Part shown: positions 20,129 through 29,007 of the stretch, piece by piece
Position numbering within the stretch: the stretch's first letter is position 1
Layout of the letters: each line of letters starts with the position of its first letter
From: Candidatus Paralachnospira caecorum
Lineage (GTDB): Bacteria; Bacillota; Clostridia; Lachnospirales; Lachnospiraceae
Direction: 5' to 3'
Length of the DNA stretch: 64,000 nt
Assembly: GCA_904379015.1 (NCBI GenBank)
Contig: CAJFHG010000007.1
Coordinates: 49,103-113,102 of the forward strand
Translations under genes and position numbers: made by a program
The notes under the pieces: model-generated
What the model was told of the DNA's origin: nothing
The model's database searches: none
What the model saw: the letters and a program-made list of their open reading frames with translations, nothing else

Positions 20129-20821
20129 CAAAAATGCGCCGAAGGATCGCACTGCGGCGGACAGGGGAAGTATTTTTCGGGGCGGATCCAGACGACGCTG
20201 AATTACGCCTGCGGGATCAGTGTCCTTTTTATCGGGATCGCGGGGGCCATGGAGGGAATGCTGAACATCGGACCGGAGGGTCTGGGAAGCGGACGGTCCA
20301 TGCTGGTGGTCCTGAGTCTGGTGATCGGCGCGCTGGTCGGCGAGATCATCAACCTTGAGCATTTATTTGAGCGGTTCGGGGAATGGCTGAAGAACAGGAC
20401 GGGAAACGCCAGGGATAAAAAATTTGTGGAGGACTTTGTGAATGCCTCGCTGACCGTCTGTATCGGCGCCATGGCCGTAGTCGGCTCCATTCAGGACGGA
20501 ATTTACGGGGATTATTCCGTGCTGGCCACAAAAGCAGTGCTGGATCTGATCATCATTCTGGTCATGACCTGTTCGGCCGGAGCGGGCTGTGTGTTTTCGG
20601 CGGTGCCTGTGGCGGTGTTTGAGGGCGTCATGACGGCCCTGGCCAGCCTGCTGAAGCCGGTGATGACAGAGGCGGCCCTGGCCAACCTTTCTCTGGTCGG
20701 CTCGATCCTGATTTTCTGCGTGGGCCTGAATCTGGTCTGGGGCAGGAAAATACGGGTGGCCAATCTGCTGCCGGCGCTGGTATTTGCCGTGGCCGCCGCG
20801 TTTCTGCCCTTCAGTCTGTAA
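20123..20821 (+). CDS. DUF554 family membrane protein with an atypical N-terminus
   Basis: A 232-residue integral membrane protein. From residue 18 it matches DUF554 (YdfK-like): GRIQTTLNYACGISVLFIGIAGAMEGML, GALVGEIINLEHLFERFGEWLK, KFVEDFVNASLTVCIGAMAVVGSIQDG. Function of the family is unknown. Members normally start with a GTxxN...GGxxG transmembrane segment; here that is replaced by a short Cys-containing stretch (KQKCAEGSHCGGQ), and a stop codon at 20105 excludes a longer product in this frame. The start codon lies in an inverted repeat. It has no good Shine-Dalgarno sequence and follows the ATPase terminator, so expression may be low. Confidence 0.75.
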   Translation: MKQKCAEGSHCGGQGKYFSGRIQTTLNYACGISVLFIGIAGAMEGMLNIGPEGLGSGRSMLVVLSLVIGALVGEIINLEHLFERFGEWLKNRTGNARDKKFVEDFVNASLTVCIGAMAVVGSIQDGIYGDYSVLATKAVLDLIIILVMTCSAGAGCVFSAVPVAVFEGVMTALASLLKPVMTEAALANLSLVGSILIFCVGLNLVWGRKIRVANLLPALVFAVAAAFLPFSL

Positions 20822-20851
20822 AAAGGACCAAAAAATCCGAAACTTCCGGGC

Positions 20852-20880
20852 TTGACAATTTCCGGGCGGGATTTTATAAT
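20852..20880 (+). promoter_or_regulatory. Sigma-A promoter of the T-box/ileS transcript
   Basis: Consensus TTGACA and TATAAT with a 17-base spacer. Confidence 0.9.
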
Positions 20881-20887
20881 TATTGCC

Positions 20888-21156
20888 ATATGAAACAAGA
20901 AACAGGCTGTGATGGAGACAGTAGGACAGTCGGAACGGACCAGCGACCCGGCGGCGGTGAGAGGCCGGGACAAGTAAGGCTGTGTGAAGATCACTCCGGA
21001 GCTGCAGGCTGAAGGGAGTTTATGACGGCTTCTGGTAGGCTATGCCGGTATCCACCGTTAAAGGGAGCGTATATAACCGCTTTTGGCGGCGTATGCAGAA
21101 TGGGTGGTACTGCGAAGACACGGAGCTTCGTCCTTTTCTGGACGGAGCATTTTTTA
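20888..21156 (+). ncRNA. T-box riboswitch (isoleucine) upstream of ileS
   Basis: The leader senses uncharged tRNA-Ile and controls ileS by antitermination. Stem I begins with the GATGGAGACAGTA-like K-turn region. The probable specifier is ATC at 20990-20992 inside GAAGATCAC, matching tRNA-Ile(GAU). The T-box sequence TGGGTGGTACTGCG is at 21101-21114, and the terminator GCTTCGTCC/GGACGGAGC at 21125-21148 is followed by six T. When uncharged tRNA pairs with the T-box bulge the antiterminator replaces this hairpin. Confidence 0.93.
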
Positions 21157-21200
21157 TTTCACAGGAAACTGCAATTTGTACTGAACTGGAGGGAAAAATC

Positions 21201-24200
21201 ATGTATGACAAAGTGTCGACGAACCTGAACTTTGTGGAAAGAGAAGAGAAGACCGAAAAGTTCTGGGAGGAGAACCATATTTTTGAAAAGAGTATTGAAA
21301 ACCGGAAGGGCGCACCGACTTATACATTCTATGACGGACCGCCCACGGCCAATGGAAAGCCCCATATCGGCCATGTGCTGACCCGGGTGATCAAGGATAT
21401 GATCCCCCGCTACCGTACCATGAAGGGCTATATGGTGCCCAGAAAGGCAGGCTGGGATACCCACGGACTCCCTGTGGAGCTGGAAGTGGAGAAGGAGCTG
21501 GGACTGGACGGAAAGGATCAGATCGAGAAATACGGTCTGGAGCCTTTTATCGGGAAGTGCAAGGAAAGCGTCTGGAAATACAAGGGCATGTGGGAGAAGT
21601 TCTCTGCCAAGGTCGGTTTCTGGGCAGATATGGAAAATCCCTATGTCACCTATTATAATGATTTTATCGAGTCTGAATGGTGGGCGCTCAAGAAGATCTG
21701 GGACCGGGGACTGCTCTACAAGGGCTTCAAGATCGTGCCCTACTGTCCCCGCTGCGGCACGCCTCTGTCCAGCCATGAGGTGGCCCAGGGCTACAAGGAC
21801 GTGAAGGAACGCTCCGCGGTGGTGCGGTTTAAAGTGAAGGACGAGGATGCCTATATCCTGGCCTGGACGACGACCCCCTGGACTCTGCCCTCCAATGTGG
21901 CGCTCTGCGTAAATCCGGATGAAGAGTACGCGAAGGTGAAGGCCGCCGACGGCTATACCTATTATATGGCTGCGGCGCTTCTGGACACGGTGCTCGGCAG
22001 CCTGGCGAAGGACGGAGAGCCGGCCTATGAGGTGCTGGAGACATATAAAGGAAAGGATCTGGAATATAAAGAATACGAGCCTCTTTTTGAGTGCGCGGCG
22101 AAAGTGGCTGAAAAGCAGCATAAAAAGGCGTTTTACGTATTGTGTGATTCCTATGTTACCCTGACAGACGGTACCGGTGTGGTACATCAGGCGCCTGCCT
22201 TCGGTGAAGACGATGCCAGAGTGGGACGCCGCTACGATATGCCCTTTGTACAGCTGGTGGACAGCAAGGGCGACATGACGGAGGATACACCCTTCGCGGG
22301 TATGTTCGTGAAGGACGCGGACCCGAAGGTGCTGGAGTGGCTGGATGAGAGGGGACTGCTCTTCGCGGCTCCCAGGTTCGAGCACAGCTATCCTCACTGC
22401 TGGAGATGCGGAACGCCTCTGATCTACTATGCCCGTGAATCCTGGTTCATCAAGATGACCGAGGTGAGGGATGATCTGATCCGCAACAACAACACGGTTA
22501 ACTGGATTCCTGAAAGCATCGGAAAAGGCCGGTTCGGAGACTGGCTGGAGAACATCCAGGACTGGGGCATCAGCAGGAACCGCTACTGGGGCACGCCCCT
22601 CAACATCTGGGAGTGTGAGTGCGGCCATCAGCATTCCATCGGAAGCATCGAGGAGCTGAAGAGCATGTCTTCCAACTGTCCCGACGACATTGAACTGCAC
22701 CGTCCCTTCATCGATGAAGTGACCATCACCTGCCCCAAATGCGGAAAGCAGATGCACAGAGTTCCCGAGGTGATCGACTGCTGGTTTGATTCCGGAGCCA
22801 TGCCTTTCGCTCAGCATCATTATCCTTTTGAGAATGAAGACCTGTTCAAGCAGCAGTTCCCGGCTCAGTTCATTTCCGAGGCGGTGGACCAGACAAGGGG
22901 CTGGTTCTATTCTCTGATGGCGATCTCAACCCTGATCTTCAACCAGAGTCCTTATGAAAATGTCATCGTGCTGGGCCATGTGCAGGATGAGAACGGCCAG
23001 AAGATGAGCAAGTCCAAGGGCAACGCGGTGGATCCCATGGAGGCTCTGGAGACTTACGGCGCCGACGCCATCCGCTGGTATTTCTATATCAACAGCGCGC
23101 CCTGGCTGCCCAACCGCTTCCACGGAAAAGCGGTGACGGAAGGACAGAGAAAATTCATGGGAACTCTGTGGAATACCTATGCGTTCTTTGTTCTGTACGC
23201 GAATATTGACGAGTTTGACGCTGCAAAATATACACTGGATTATGAAAAACTGTCTGTTATGGACAAATGGATCCTGTCCAAGATGAATACCATGGTAAAG
23301 AACGTGGATGATCATCTGGACCATTATCGGATCCCCGAGGCGGCCAAGGCGCTGCAGGAGTTTGTGGACGATCTCTCCAACTGGTATGTGAGAAGGAGCC
23401 GCGAGCGGTTCTGGGCGAAGGGAATGCCTCAGGACAAGATCAATGCCTACATGACCCTTTATACGGCCCTGGTGACCGTGAGCAAGGCGGCCGCGCCCAT
23501 GATCCCGTTCATGACAGAGGATATTTACCGGAACCTGGTATGCAGCATCGACAAGAACGCGCCGGAGAGCGTGCATCTGTGTGATTTCCCTGTGGCCGAT
23601 GAGTCCCACATCGACAAAGAGCTGGAAGAGAACATGGATCATGTGCTGAAGGTGGTGGTGCTGGGCCGGGCCTGCCGCAATACGGCCAATATCAAGAACC
23701 GCCAGCCCATCGGAAAGATGTTTGTCAAGGCGCCCTTTGATATGAAGGAATATTATAAGGAGATCGTGGAGGACGAGCTGAATGTGAAGGAAGCGGTCTT
23801 CACCGACGATGTCCGCGAATTTACCTCCTATACCTTCAAGCCGCAGATGAGGACTGTGGGACCGAAATACGGAAAGCTTCTGGGCCAGATCAAGCAGGCG
23901 CTGGCTTCCCTGGACGGAAACAGGGCCATGGATGAACTGAATGAAAAGGGCGTGCTGGCGCTCCTGGTGGGAGGCACGGAGGTGGATCTGACCAGGGATG
24001 ATCTGCTCATCGATACGGCGCAGAAGGACGGCTATGTATCAGAGGAAGACAAGGATCTGACGGTGGTGCTGGATACCAACCTGACGCCGGAGCTCCTGGA
24101 GGAAGGTTTTGTCCGCGAGATCATCAGCAAAGTGCAGACCATGCGCAAGGAAGCCGGATTTGAGGTGACGGATCATATCAATCTGTATCAGGATGAGAAT

Positions 24201-24356
24201 GAAAAGATCTCCGAGATCCTGAAAAAGTACACAGATGAGATCAAAAGCGAGGTCCTCGCGGAGCAGATTTCCATCGGAAAGGTGGCCGGATACGAAAAAG
24301 ACTGGAATATTAACGGCGAACATGTTATGCTTGGAGTGGAGAAAGCAACAGTTTAA
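21201..24356 (+). CDS. ileS: Isoleucyl-tRNA synthetase, type 2
   Basis: Charges tRNA-Ile with isoleucine; 1051 residues, class I. HIGH appears in PTANGKPHIGH, KMSKS in KMSKSKGNAVDP. The CP1 editing domain includes WTTTPWTLPSN and GTGVVHQAPAFGEDD. The overall layout (PTANGKPHIGHVLTRVIKD, long C-terminal domain without the terminal zinc site of type 1) fits IleRS2, the eukaryote-like class that is naturally tolerant of mupirocin; that property is inference. ATG 21201 has a GGAGGG site, while in-frame starts upstream lie inside the T-box. Expression is set by the T-box. Confidence 0.97.
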   Translation: MYDKVSTNLNFVEREEKTEKFWEENHIFEKSIENRKGAPTYTFYDGPPTANGKPHIGHVLTRVIKDMIPRYRTMKGYMVPRKAGWDTHGLPVELEVEKELGLDGKDQIEKYGLEPFIGKCKESVWKYKGMWEKFSAKVGFWADMENPYVTYYNDFIESEWWALKKIWDRGLLYKGFKIVPYCPRCGTPLSSHEVAQGYKDVKERSAVVRFKVKDEDAYILAWTTTPWTLPSNVALCVNPDEEYAKVKAADGYTYYMAAALLDTVLGSLAKDGEPAYEVLETYKGKDLEYKEYEPLFECAAKVAEKQHKKAFYVLCDSYVTLTDGTGVVHQAPAFGEDDARVGRRYDMPFVQLVDSKGDMTEDTPFAGMFVKDADPKVLEWLDERGLLFAAPRFEHSYPHCWRCGTPLIYYARESWFIKMTEVRDDLIRNNNTVNWIPESIGKGRFGDWLENIQDWGISRNRYWGTPLNIWECECGHQHSIGSIEELKSMSSNCPDDIELHRPFIDEVTITCPKCGKQMHRVPEVIDCWFDSGAMPFAQHHYPFENEDLFKQQFPAQFISEAVDQTRGWFYSLMAISTLIFNQSPYENVIVLGHVQDENGQKMSKSKGNAVDPMEALETYGADAIRWYFYINSAPWLPNRFHGKAVTEGQRKFMGTLWNTYAFFVLYANIDEFDAAKYTLDYEKLSVMDKWILSKMNTMVKNVDDHLDHYRIPEAAKALQEFVDDLSNWYVRRSRERFWAKGMPQDKINAYMTLYTALVTVSKAAAPMIPFMTEDIYRNLVCSIDKNAPESVHLCDFPVADESHIDKELEENMDHVLKVVVLGRACRNTANIKNRQPIGKMFVKAPFDMKEYYKEIVEDELNVKEAVFTDDVREFTSYTFKPQMRTVGPKYGKLLGQIKQALASLDGNRAMDELNEKGVLALLVGGTEVDLTRDDLLIDTAQKDGYVSEEDKDLTVVLDTNLTPELLEEGFVREIISKVQTMRKEAGFEVTDHINLYQDENEKISEILKKYTDEIKSEVLAEQISIGKVAGYEKDWNINGEHVMLGVEKATV

Positions 24357-24422
24357 TCCGTTTTTTGTCAGTGGGGGCTGACATTGGGGTGAAGCGGGAT
24401 ATTTCCAATTAGGAGGGAAGCT

Positions 24423-26891
24423 ATGTCCATTTATCAATTTAATAAGGAAGAGTTCAAGCAGGAAGTAATCAGCAATGTGAAAAACCTGTACCGCAGAACC
24501 ATCGAAGAAGCGACTCCGAAGCAGGTGTTCCAGGCCGTGGCCTATGCCGTGAAGGACGTGATCATCGACGAGTGGATCGCCACTCATAAGGAATACGAAA
24601 AGCAGGACGCGAAGACGCTTTACTATATGTCCATGGAATTTCTCATGGGCCGCGCCCTGGGCAACAATATCATCAACATCAGGGCAAGGGACGGCATCAG
24701 AGAGGCGCTGGACGAACTGGGATTTGATCTGAACGTGATCGAGGACCAGGAGCGGGATCCCGCTCTGGGCAACGGCGGCCTCGGCCGTCTGGCGGCCTGT
24801 TTCCTGGATTCCCTGGCGACGCTGGGATATCCGGCCTACGGCTGCGGGATCCGCTATAAATACGGGATGTTCAAGCAGGAGATCAAGGACGGCTATCAGA
24901 TCGAAGCGCCTGACGACTGGCTCAGGGACGGCAATCCCTTCGAGGTGCGCCGTGATGAATACGCGTGCGAAGTAAAATTCGGAGGATATGTGCGGACCGA
25001 GCACGGCTCAGACGGAAGGACTCATTTTATCCAGGATGGATATCAGTCTGTCCGCGCTGTTCCCTATGACCTGCCGATCGTGGGATACGGCAACAACGTG
25101 GTCAATACCCTGATGATCTGGGACGCGGAACCGATCAATACCTTTAATCTGGAGTCCTTCGACAAGGGTGATTACAGGACTGCCGTGGAGCAGGAGAACC
25201 TGGCCAAAAATATCGTAGAGGTGCTCTATCCCAACGACAATCATTACGCGGGCAAGGAGCTGCGCCTGAAACAGCAGTATTTCTTCATTTCCGCCAGCGT
25301 GCAGAGGGCAATCCGGAAGTTCAAGGCGAACCATGACGACATTCATCAGCTGCCGGAGAAGGTGGTGTTCCAGCTGAACGACACCCATCCGACCGTTGCC
25401 GTGCCCGAGCTGATGCGGATCCTGGTGGATGAAGAGGGCCTGGAATGGGACGACGCCTGGAACATTACCACAAAGGTGTGCGCTTACACGAACCATACGA
25501 TCATGGCGGAGGCGCTGGAAAAATGGCCTCTGGAGCTGTTCTCCAGACTGCTGCCCCGTATTTACCAGATCGTGGAGGAGATCAACAGACGTTTTGTGGA
25601 GCGGATCCGCCAGACCTATCCCGGCGATGAGAACAAGGTGAAGAGCATGGCGATCATCTATGACGGACAGGTGAAGATGGCCCATCTGGCCATTGTGGGA
25701 AGCTTTTCCGTCAACGGCGTGGCAAAACTCCATACGGAGATCCTGAAGACAAAGGTGCTGAAGGATTTCTGCGAGCTGGATCCCTGGAAATTCAACAACA
25801 AGACAAACGGCATTACCCAGAGAAGATTCCTTCTGCACGGCAACGAGCTGCTGGCCAACTGGGTGACGGATAAGATCGGGGACGAGTGGATCACGAATCT
25901 GCCCCACATCAAAAAGCTGGCCATTTACGCGGACGATGAAAAATGTCAGCAGGAATTCATGAACATCAAATACCAGAACAAGATCCGTCTCGCGAAATAT
26001 ATTAAGGAACACAACGGCATCGACGTGGATCCCCGCTCGATCTTCGACGTTCAGGTAAAGCGTCTTCATGAGTATAAGAGACAGCTCCTGAATATCCTTC
26101 ATGTGATGTATCTGTACAATCAGCTGAAGGACAATCCGGATATGGACATGGTGCCCAGGACCTTCATCTTCGGCGCCAAGGCGGCGGCGGGCTACAAGAT
26201 CGCCAAGCTGACCATCAAGCTGATCAATTCCGTCGCGGATGTGATCAATAATGACAAGTCCATCAAGGGCAAGATCAAGGTGGTCTTCATCGAGGATTAC
26301 CGGGTATCCAACGCGGAGATCATCTTCGCGGCGGCCGATGTGAGCGAACAGATCTCCACGGCCAGCAAGGAGGCTTCCGGCACGGGTAATATGAAGTTTA
26401 TGCTCAACGGCGCCCTGACCCTGGGAACCATGGACGGCGCCAATGTGGAGATCGTGGAAGAGGTCGGAAAGGATTATGCCTTTATCTTCGGCATGTCCGC
26501 CGATGAAGTCATCAATTATGAGACCAACGGCGGTTACAATCCCATGGATATTTTCAACAACGACCAGGATATCCGCCGGGTGCTGATGCAGCTGATCAAC
26601 GGCTATTACGCGCCCAATAATACGGAGCTGTTCCGTGACATTTACAATTCTCTGCTGAACACCCTGAGCACCAGCAAGGCTGATACGTATTTCAACCTGA
26701 AGGATTTCCGTTCCTACGCGGACGCTCAGAAGCGGGTGGACGCCGCGTACCGGGATGAAAAGTGGTGGGCAAAGGCCGCCATTCTGAATGTGGCCTGCTC
26801 CGGCAAATTTACATCCGACAGGACGATCCAGCAGTATGTGGATGAGATCTGGCATCTGGATCAGGTGACAGTGGATATGGACGAAGCTTAA
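24423..26891 (+). CDS. glgP: Glycogen/maltodextrin phosphorylase
   Basis: Releases glucose-1-phosphate from alpha-1,4-glucans; 822 residues, full length. Recognisable blocks: YYMSMEFLMGRALGNN, EERDPALGNGGLGRLAACFLDS, VFQLNDTHPTVAVPELMR, KTNGITQRRFLL, the KRLHEYKRQLLN block and EASGTGNMKFMLNGALTLGTMDGANVEI, in which the PLP-binding Lys lies. Family members of about 820 residues are typical of Clostridia. ATG 24423 has AGGAGGGAAGC just before. It is 66 bases after ileS with no clear terminator between, so some cotranscription is possible. No other glg genes are in the window. Confidence 0.96.
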   Translation: MSIYQFNKEEFKQEVISNVKNLYRRTIEEATPKQVFQAVAYAVKDVIIDEWIATHKEYEKQDAKTLYYMSMEFLMGRALGNNIINIRARDGIREALDELGFDLNVIEDQERDPALGNGGLGRLAACFLDSLATLGYPAYGCGIRYKYGMFKQEIKDGYQIEAPDDWLRDGNPFEVRRDEYACEVKFGGYVRTEHGSDGRTHFIQDGYQSVRAVPYDLPIVGYGNNVVNTLMIWDAEPINTFNLESFDKGDYRTAVEQENLAKNIVEVLYPNDNHYAGKELRLKQQYFFISASVQRAIRKFKANHDDIHQLPEKVVFQLNDTHPTVAVPELMRILVDEEGLEWDDAWNITTKVCAYTNHTIMAEALEKWPLELFSRLLPRIYQIVEEINRRFVERIRQTYPGDENKVKSMAIIYDGQVKMAHLAIVGSFSVNGVAKLHTEILKTKVLKDFCELDPWKFNNKTNGITQRRFLLHGNELLANWVTDKIGDEWITNLPHIKKLAIYADDEKCQQEFMNIKYQNKIRLAKYIKEHNGIDVDPRSIFDVQVKRLHEYKRQLLNILHVMYLYNQLKDNPDMDMVPRTFIFGAKAAAGYKIAKLTIKLINSVADVINNDKSIKGKIKVVFIEDYRVSNAEIIFAAADVSEQISTASKEASGTGNMKFMLNGALTLGTMDGANVEIVEEVGKDYAFIFGMSADEVINYETNGGYNPMDIFNNDQDIRRVLMQLINGYYAPNNTELFRDIYNSLLNTLSTSKADTYFNLKDFRSYADAQKRVDAAYRDEKWWAKAAILNVACSGKFTSDRTIQQYVDEIWHLDQVTVDMDEA

Positions 26892-26953
26892 ATACGGAGC
26901 CGCGCGGAATGCGGCACAGAATACAGCCGGAACTGATTCCGGAAGAATAAACC

Positions 26954-27000
26954 GGGAATACCTGTGGCATATTGAGAAAAGCCCAGGTATTCCTTTTTTT
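26954..27000 (+). terminator. Intrinsic terminator after glgP
   Basis: GGGAATACCTG (26954) pairs with CAGGTATTCC (26984), then seven T. Confidence 0.88.
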
Positions 27001-27056
27001 ATTGCGCGATACGTCCGGAGGAGGCCAGGTATGCCTGCAGGAGCAGATATTTGGCG
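26994..27056 (+). repeat. Dispersed repeat, copy 1
   Basis: Starting at the terminator T run, this segment matches 51472-51537: the shared parts include TGCG(C/T)GATA and ATGCCTGCA(G/T)GA(G/A)CAGATATTTG(G/A)CGG. Both copies sit directly behind a gene. The rest of the gap up to 27207 has no recognisable gene; a further short match, AACAAAATAG, lies at about 27095. Confidence 0.65.
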
Positions 27057-27207
27057 GAGCGTCCGCTGTGTGCGCACATCCTTGTGCAGGAAGAGAACAA
27101 AATAGTCTGAATTATGCACAATGGTAATGAAGTATTTACATTTGCGTTTAGACAAATGAACGAAAAACAAATCCTGAGGATAAATCGATCACCATTTTAA
27201 ATCGAAA

Positions 27208-27217
27208 GTGCTATAAT
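27208..27217 (+). promoter_or_regulatory. Extended -10 promoter of the atp operon
   Basis: TGCTATAAT is an extended -10 element about 39 bases before atpB. The -35 is poor (no TTGACA-like hexamer at the right distance). Confidence 0.6.
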
Positions 27218-27255
27218 ACTGGGGTAGACATGAGGATAAGGAGGTCATAGACGGA

Positions 27256-28113
27256 ATGAAGAACAACAGGAAAGCAGTCCGGTTTATCATCTGGCTGTGT
27301 ATTACAGTGGCCTTGCTTGTGGGAAGCCTGGTGCTGGGAAGCCCGGGCGGAAAACAGGAGACCATCCAGGAAACGATGAGAGACGCCGTTCTTCACGGAG
27401 ACAATAAGATCAGTTTTTTTGGCATGAAGGATGTGAATCCGGCCCTGATTTCAGCGGTCACGCTGACGGTGGTGCTGCTCGCGGCGGCGGCGCTGATCAG
27501 AATTTTTGTGATTCCGAAATTCAAAAATGTGCCGGGAAAGTTCCAGCTTCTGCTGGAGCAGGCGGTGGGGATGTTTGACGGACTTGCCAAGTCCAACAGC
27601 CCTCATAAGAATGGATTTTTGGGCGCCTATCTGTTCGGCGCGGGAAGCTATATTTTTATCGGAACTCTGTTTGAGCTGTTCGGCTTTCAGGGGGTGACGA
27701 CCAGGGGCATGTCCATTGCGCTGCCGGCGCCGCTGTCTGATATCAACGCGGCCATTGCCCTGGGATGCCTGTCCTATCTGGTGATCCTGTCGGGAGGAAT
27801 TTCTGTGAACGGCGTGAGGGGAGTCGGAAGGACGCTAAAGGATTTTTCCCTTCCTATATCCATGAGCTTCCGTCTGTTCGGCGCGCTGCTGTCCGGACTT
27901 CTGGTCACGGAGCTGGTGTATTATTATATCAATCTGAGTTTTGTGCTGCCGGTCATTGTGGGCGTTCTGTTCACACTGCTCCACGCGCTGATTCAGACTT
28001 ACGTACTGACCATGCTGACGGCGCTTTTCTACGGAGAGGTGTCGGAGCCCTATCAGAAGAAACCCAAAAAAGCAAAAAAAGCAAAAAAACATCATAAACA
28101 GGCGATTGCCTGA
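27256..28113 (+). CDS. atpB: ATP synthase subunit a
   Basis: Membrane stator subunit of F-type ATP synthase, 285 residues. The essential Arg lies in PISMSFRLFGALLSGLLV; five or six hydrophobic helices fit subunit a, with IQTYVLTMLTALFYGE in the last helix pair. The C-terminus is a Lys-rich tail (KKPKKAKKAKKHHK), which is longer and more basic than usual. First gene of the operon atpB-E-F-A-G-D-C; atpI is not seen upstream. A GGAGG site precedes the start. Confidence 0.93.
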   Translation: MKNNRKAVRFIIWLCITVALLVGSLVLGSPGGKQETIQETMRDAVLHGDNKISFFGMKDVNPALISAVTLTVVLLAAAALIRIFVIPKFKNVPGKFQLLLEQAVGMFDGLAKSNSPHKNGFLGAYLFGAGSYIFIGTLFELFGFQGVTTRGMSIALPAPLSDINAAIALGCLSYLVILSGGISVNGVRGVGRTLKDFSLPISMSFRLFGALLSGLLVTELVYYYINLSFVLPVIVGVLFTLLHALIQTYVLTMLTALFYGEVSEPYQKKPKKAKKAKKHHKQAIA

Positions 28114-28133
28114 GAAATCTGGAGGATAAAACC

Positions 28134-28499
28134 ATGAAAAAAGCGATGAAAAAGATAATTGTTATGATGATGATGGTAATAGCGCTGTCTGCGGCTTCCG
28201 TTCCTGCCTTCGCGGCATCCGCGTCTGAGCCGGAGACAGCCGTGACGCAGGAGGCGCAGACGACTGAGGCGGACAGCACAGGACAGAAGGCCTACGCGGC
28301 GGCCATTGCCGTCGGACTGGCTGCGGCGGCAGGTGCCATCGGCATGGGAATCGCCATCGCGAAATCTGTGGAAGGAATTTCCAGGCAGCCGGAAGCCGCG
28401 GGCAAGATCCGTACTTCTCTGATGCTGGGTCTGGTATTTGTGGAGACGGCCATTATCTACGCACTGATCATTGCGATCCTGATCATCTTTGTACTGTAA
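28134..28499 (+). CDS. atpE: ATP synthase subunit c with a signal-peptide-like extension
   Basis: Rotor-ring subunit. The core hairpin (residues about 51-121) has the polar loop SRQPEAAGKIRTS and the ion-binding Glu104 in GLVFVETAIIYALI. At 121 residues it is about 40 longer than a usual subunit c. The extra N-terminus looks like a cleavable signal peptide (KK, hydrophobic core, then SVPAFA-AS, cut predicted after Ala27), then a 24-residue Ser/Thr/Glu-rich linker. Since both ends of subunit c face the outside, an exported N-terminus is topologically consistent. Glu is followed by Thr and by Tyr at +5 as in Na+ rings, but the helix-1 Gln is replaced by Met (GAIGMGIA), so protons are more likely. 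Confidence 0.93.
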   Translation: MKKAMKKIIVMMMMVIALSAASVPAFAASASEPETAVTQEAQTTEADSTGQKAYAAAIAVGLAAAAGAIGMGIAIAKSVEGISRQPEAAGKIRTSLMLGLVFVETAIIYALIIAILIIFVL

Positions 28500-28512
28500 G
28501 GAGGCGCGCAGC

Positions 28513-29007
28513 ATGAATATTCCTCTGAATATTGACTGGCAGCAGATCCTTCTGCATCTGTTTAATTTTATGATCCTCGCGGGCGGACTTTATCTGCTGC
28601 TTTACAAACCAGTCAAAAAATTTATGGATCAGAGAACTGCTGATTATCAGCAGATGCAGGATGAAGCCGAGCAGAAGCTTGCCTCGGCCAGGGAACTGGA
28701 AGCATCTTACGAGGAGAAAATGAAAGAGGCTGACGCCGAGATCCTGAGGAAAAAGACCCAGGCGGCGAAGGATGCCGAGGAGTCTGCGGACGCTCATCTG
28801 AAGGCGGCCAGGGAACAGGCGGAGAAGGTGCTTGCCGACGCGAAGGAAAGCGCAAGAAAAGAACAGGAAAAGATTCTTTTCGAGACGCAGACAAAGATAG
28901 CGGGACTGGCTTCGGAGGCGGTTGAGAAGCTTCTCAGCACGCCGGCGGAGGAAGTGTATGACCAGTTCCTCGATTCTGCTGAAAGAGGTGACGCTCATGA
29001 AGCATGA
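28513..29007 (+). CDS. atpF: ATP synthase subunit b
   Basis: Peripheral stalk subunit, 164 residues: one N-terminal membrane helix ([20 protein letters not shown]) and then a long charged coiled coil (about residues 40-145). ATG 28513 has a perfect AAGGAGG site; upstream starts in the frame are rejected. Its last codons overlap the start of the next gene by 11 bases, so no separate delta gene can fit between them. In this operon subunit b would have to bind the delta-like domain that is fused to subunit alpha. Confidence 0.93.
   Translation: MNIPLNIDWQQILLHLFNFMILAGGLYLLLYKPVKKFMDQRTADYQQMQDEAEQKLASARELEASYEEKMKEADAEILRKKTQAAKDAEESADAHLKAAREQAEKVLADAKESARKEQEKILFETQTKIAGLASEAVEKLLSTPAEEVYDQFLDSAERGDAHEA

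Noticed and set aside
28134..28499. Na+-specific c ring
   Set aside because: The Glu-Thr-x3-Tyr part fits, but the helix-1 Gln needed for Na+ is Met and the Val before the Glu region is Phe.
28922..28996. A longer AtpA starting at 28922
   Set aside because: That extension lies within atpF and translates to a basic shadow sequence; ATG 28997 has the Shine-Dalgarno bases.
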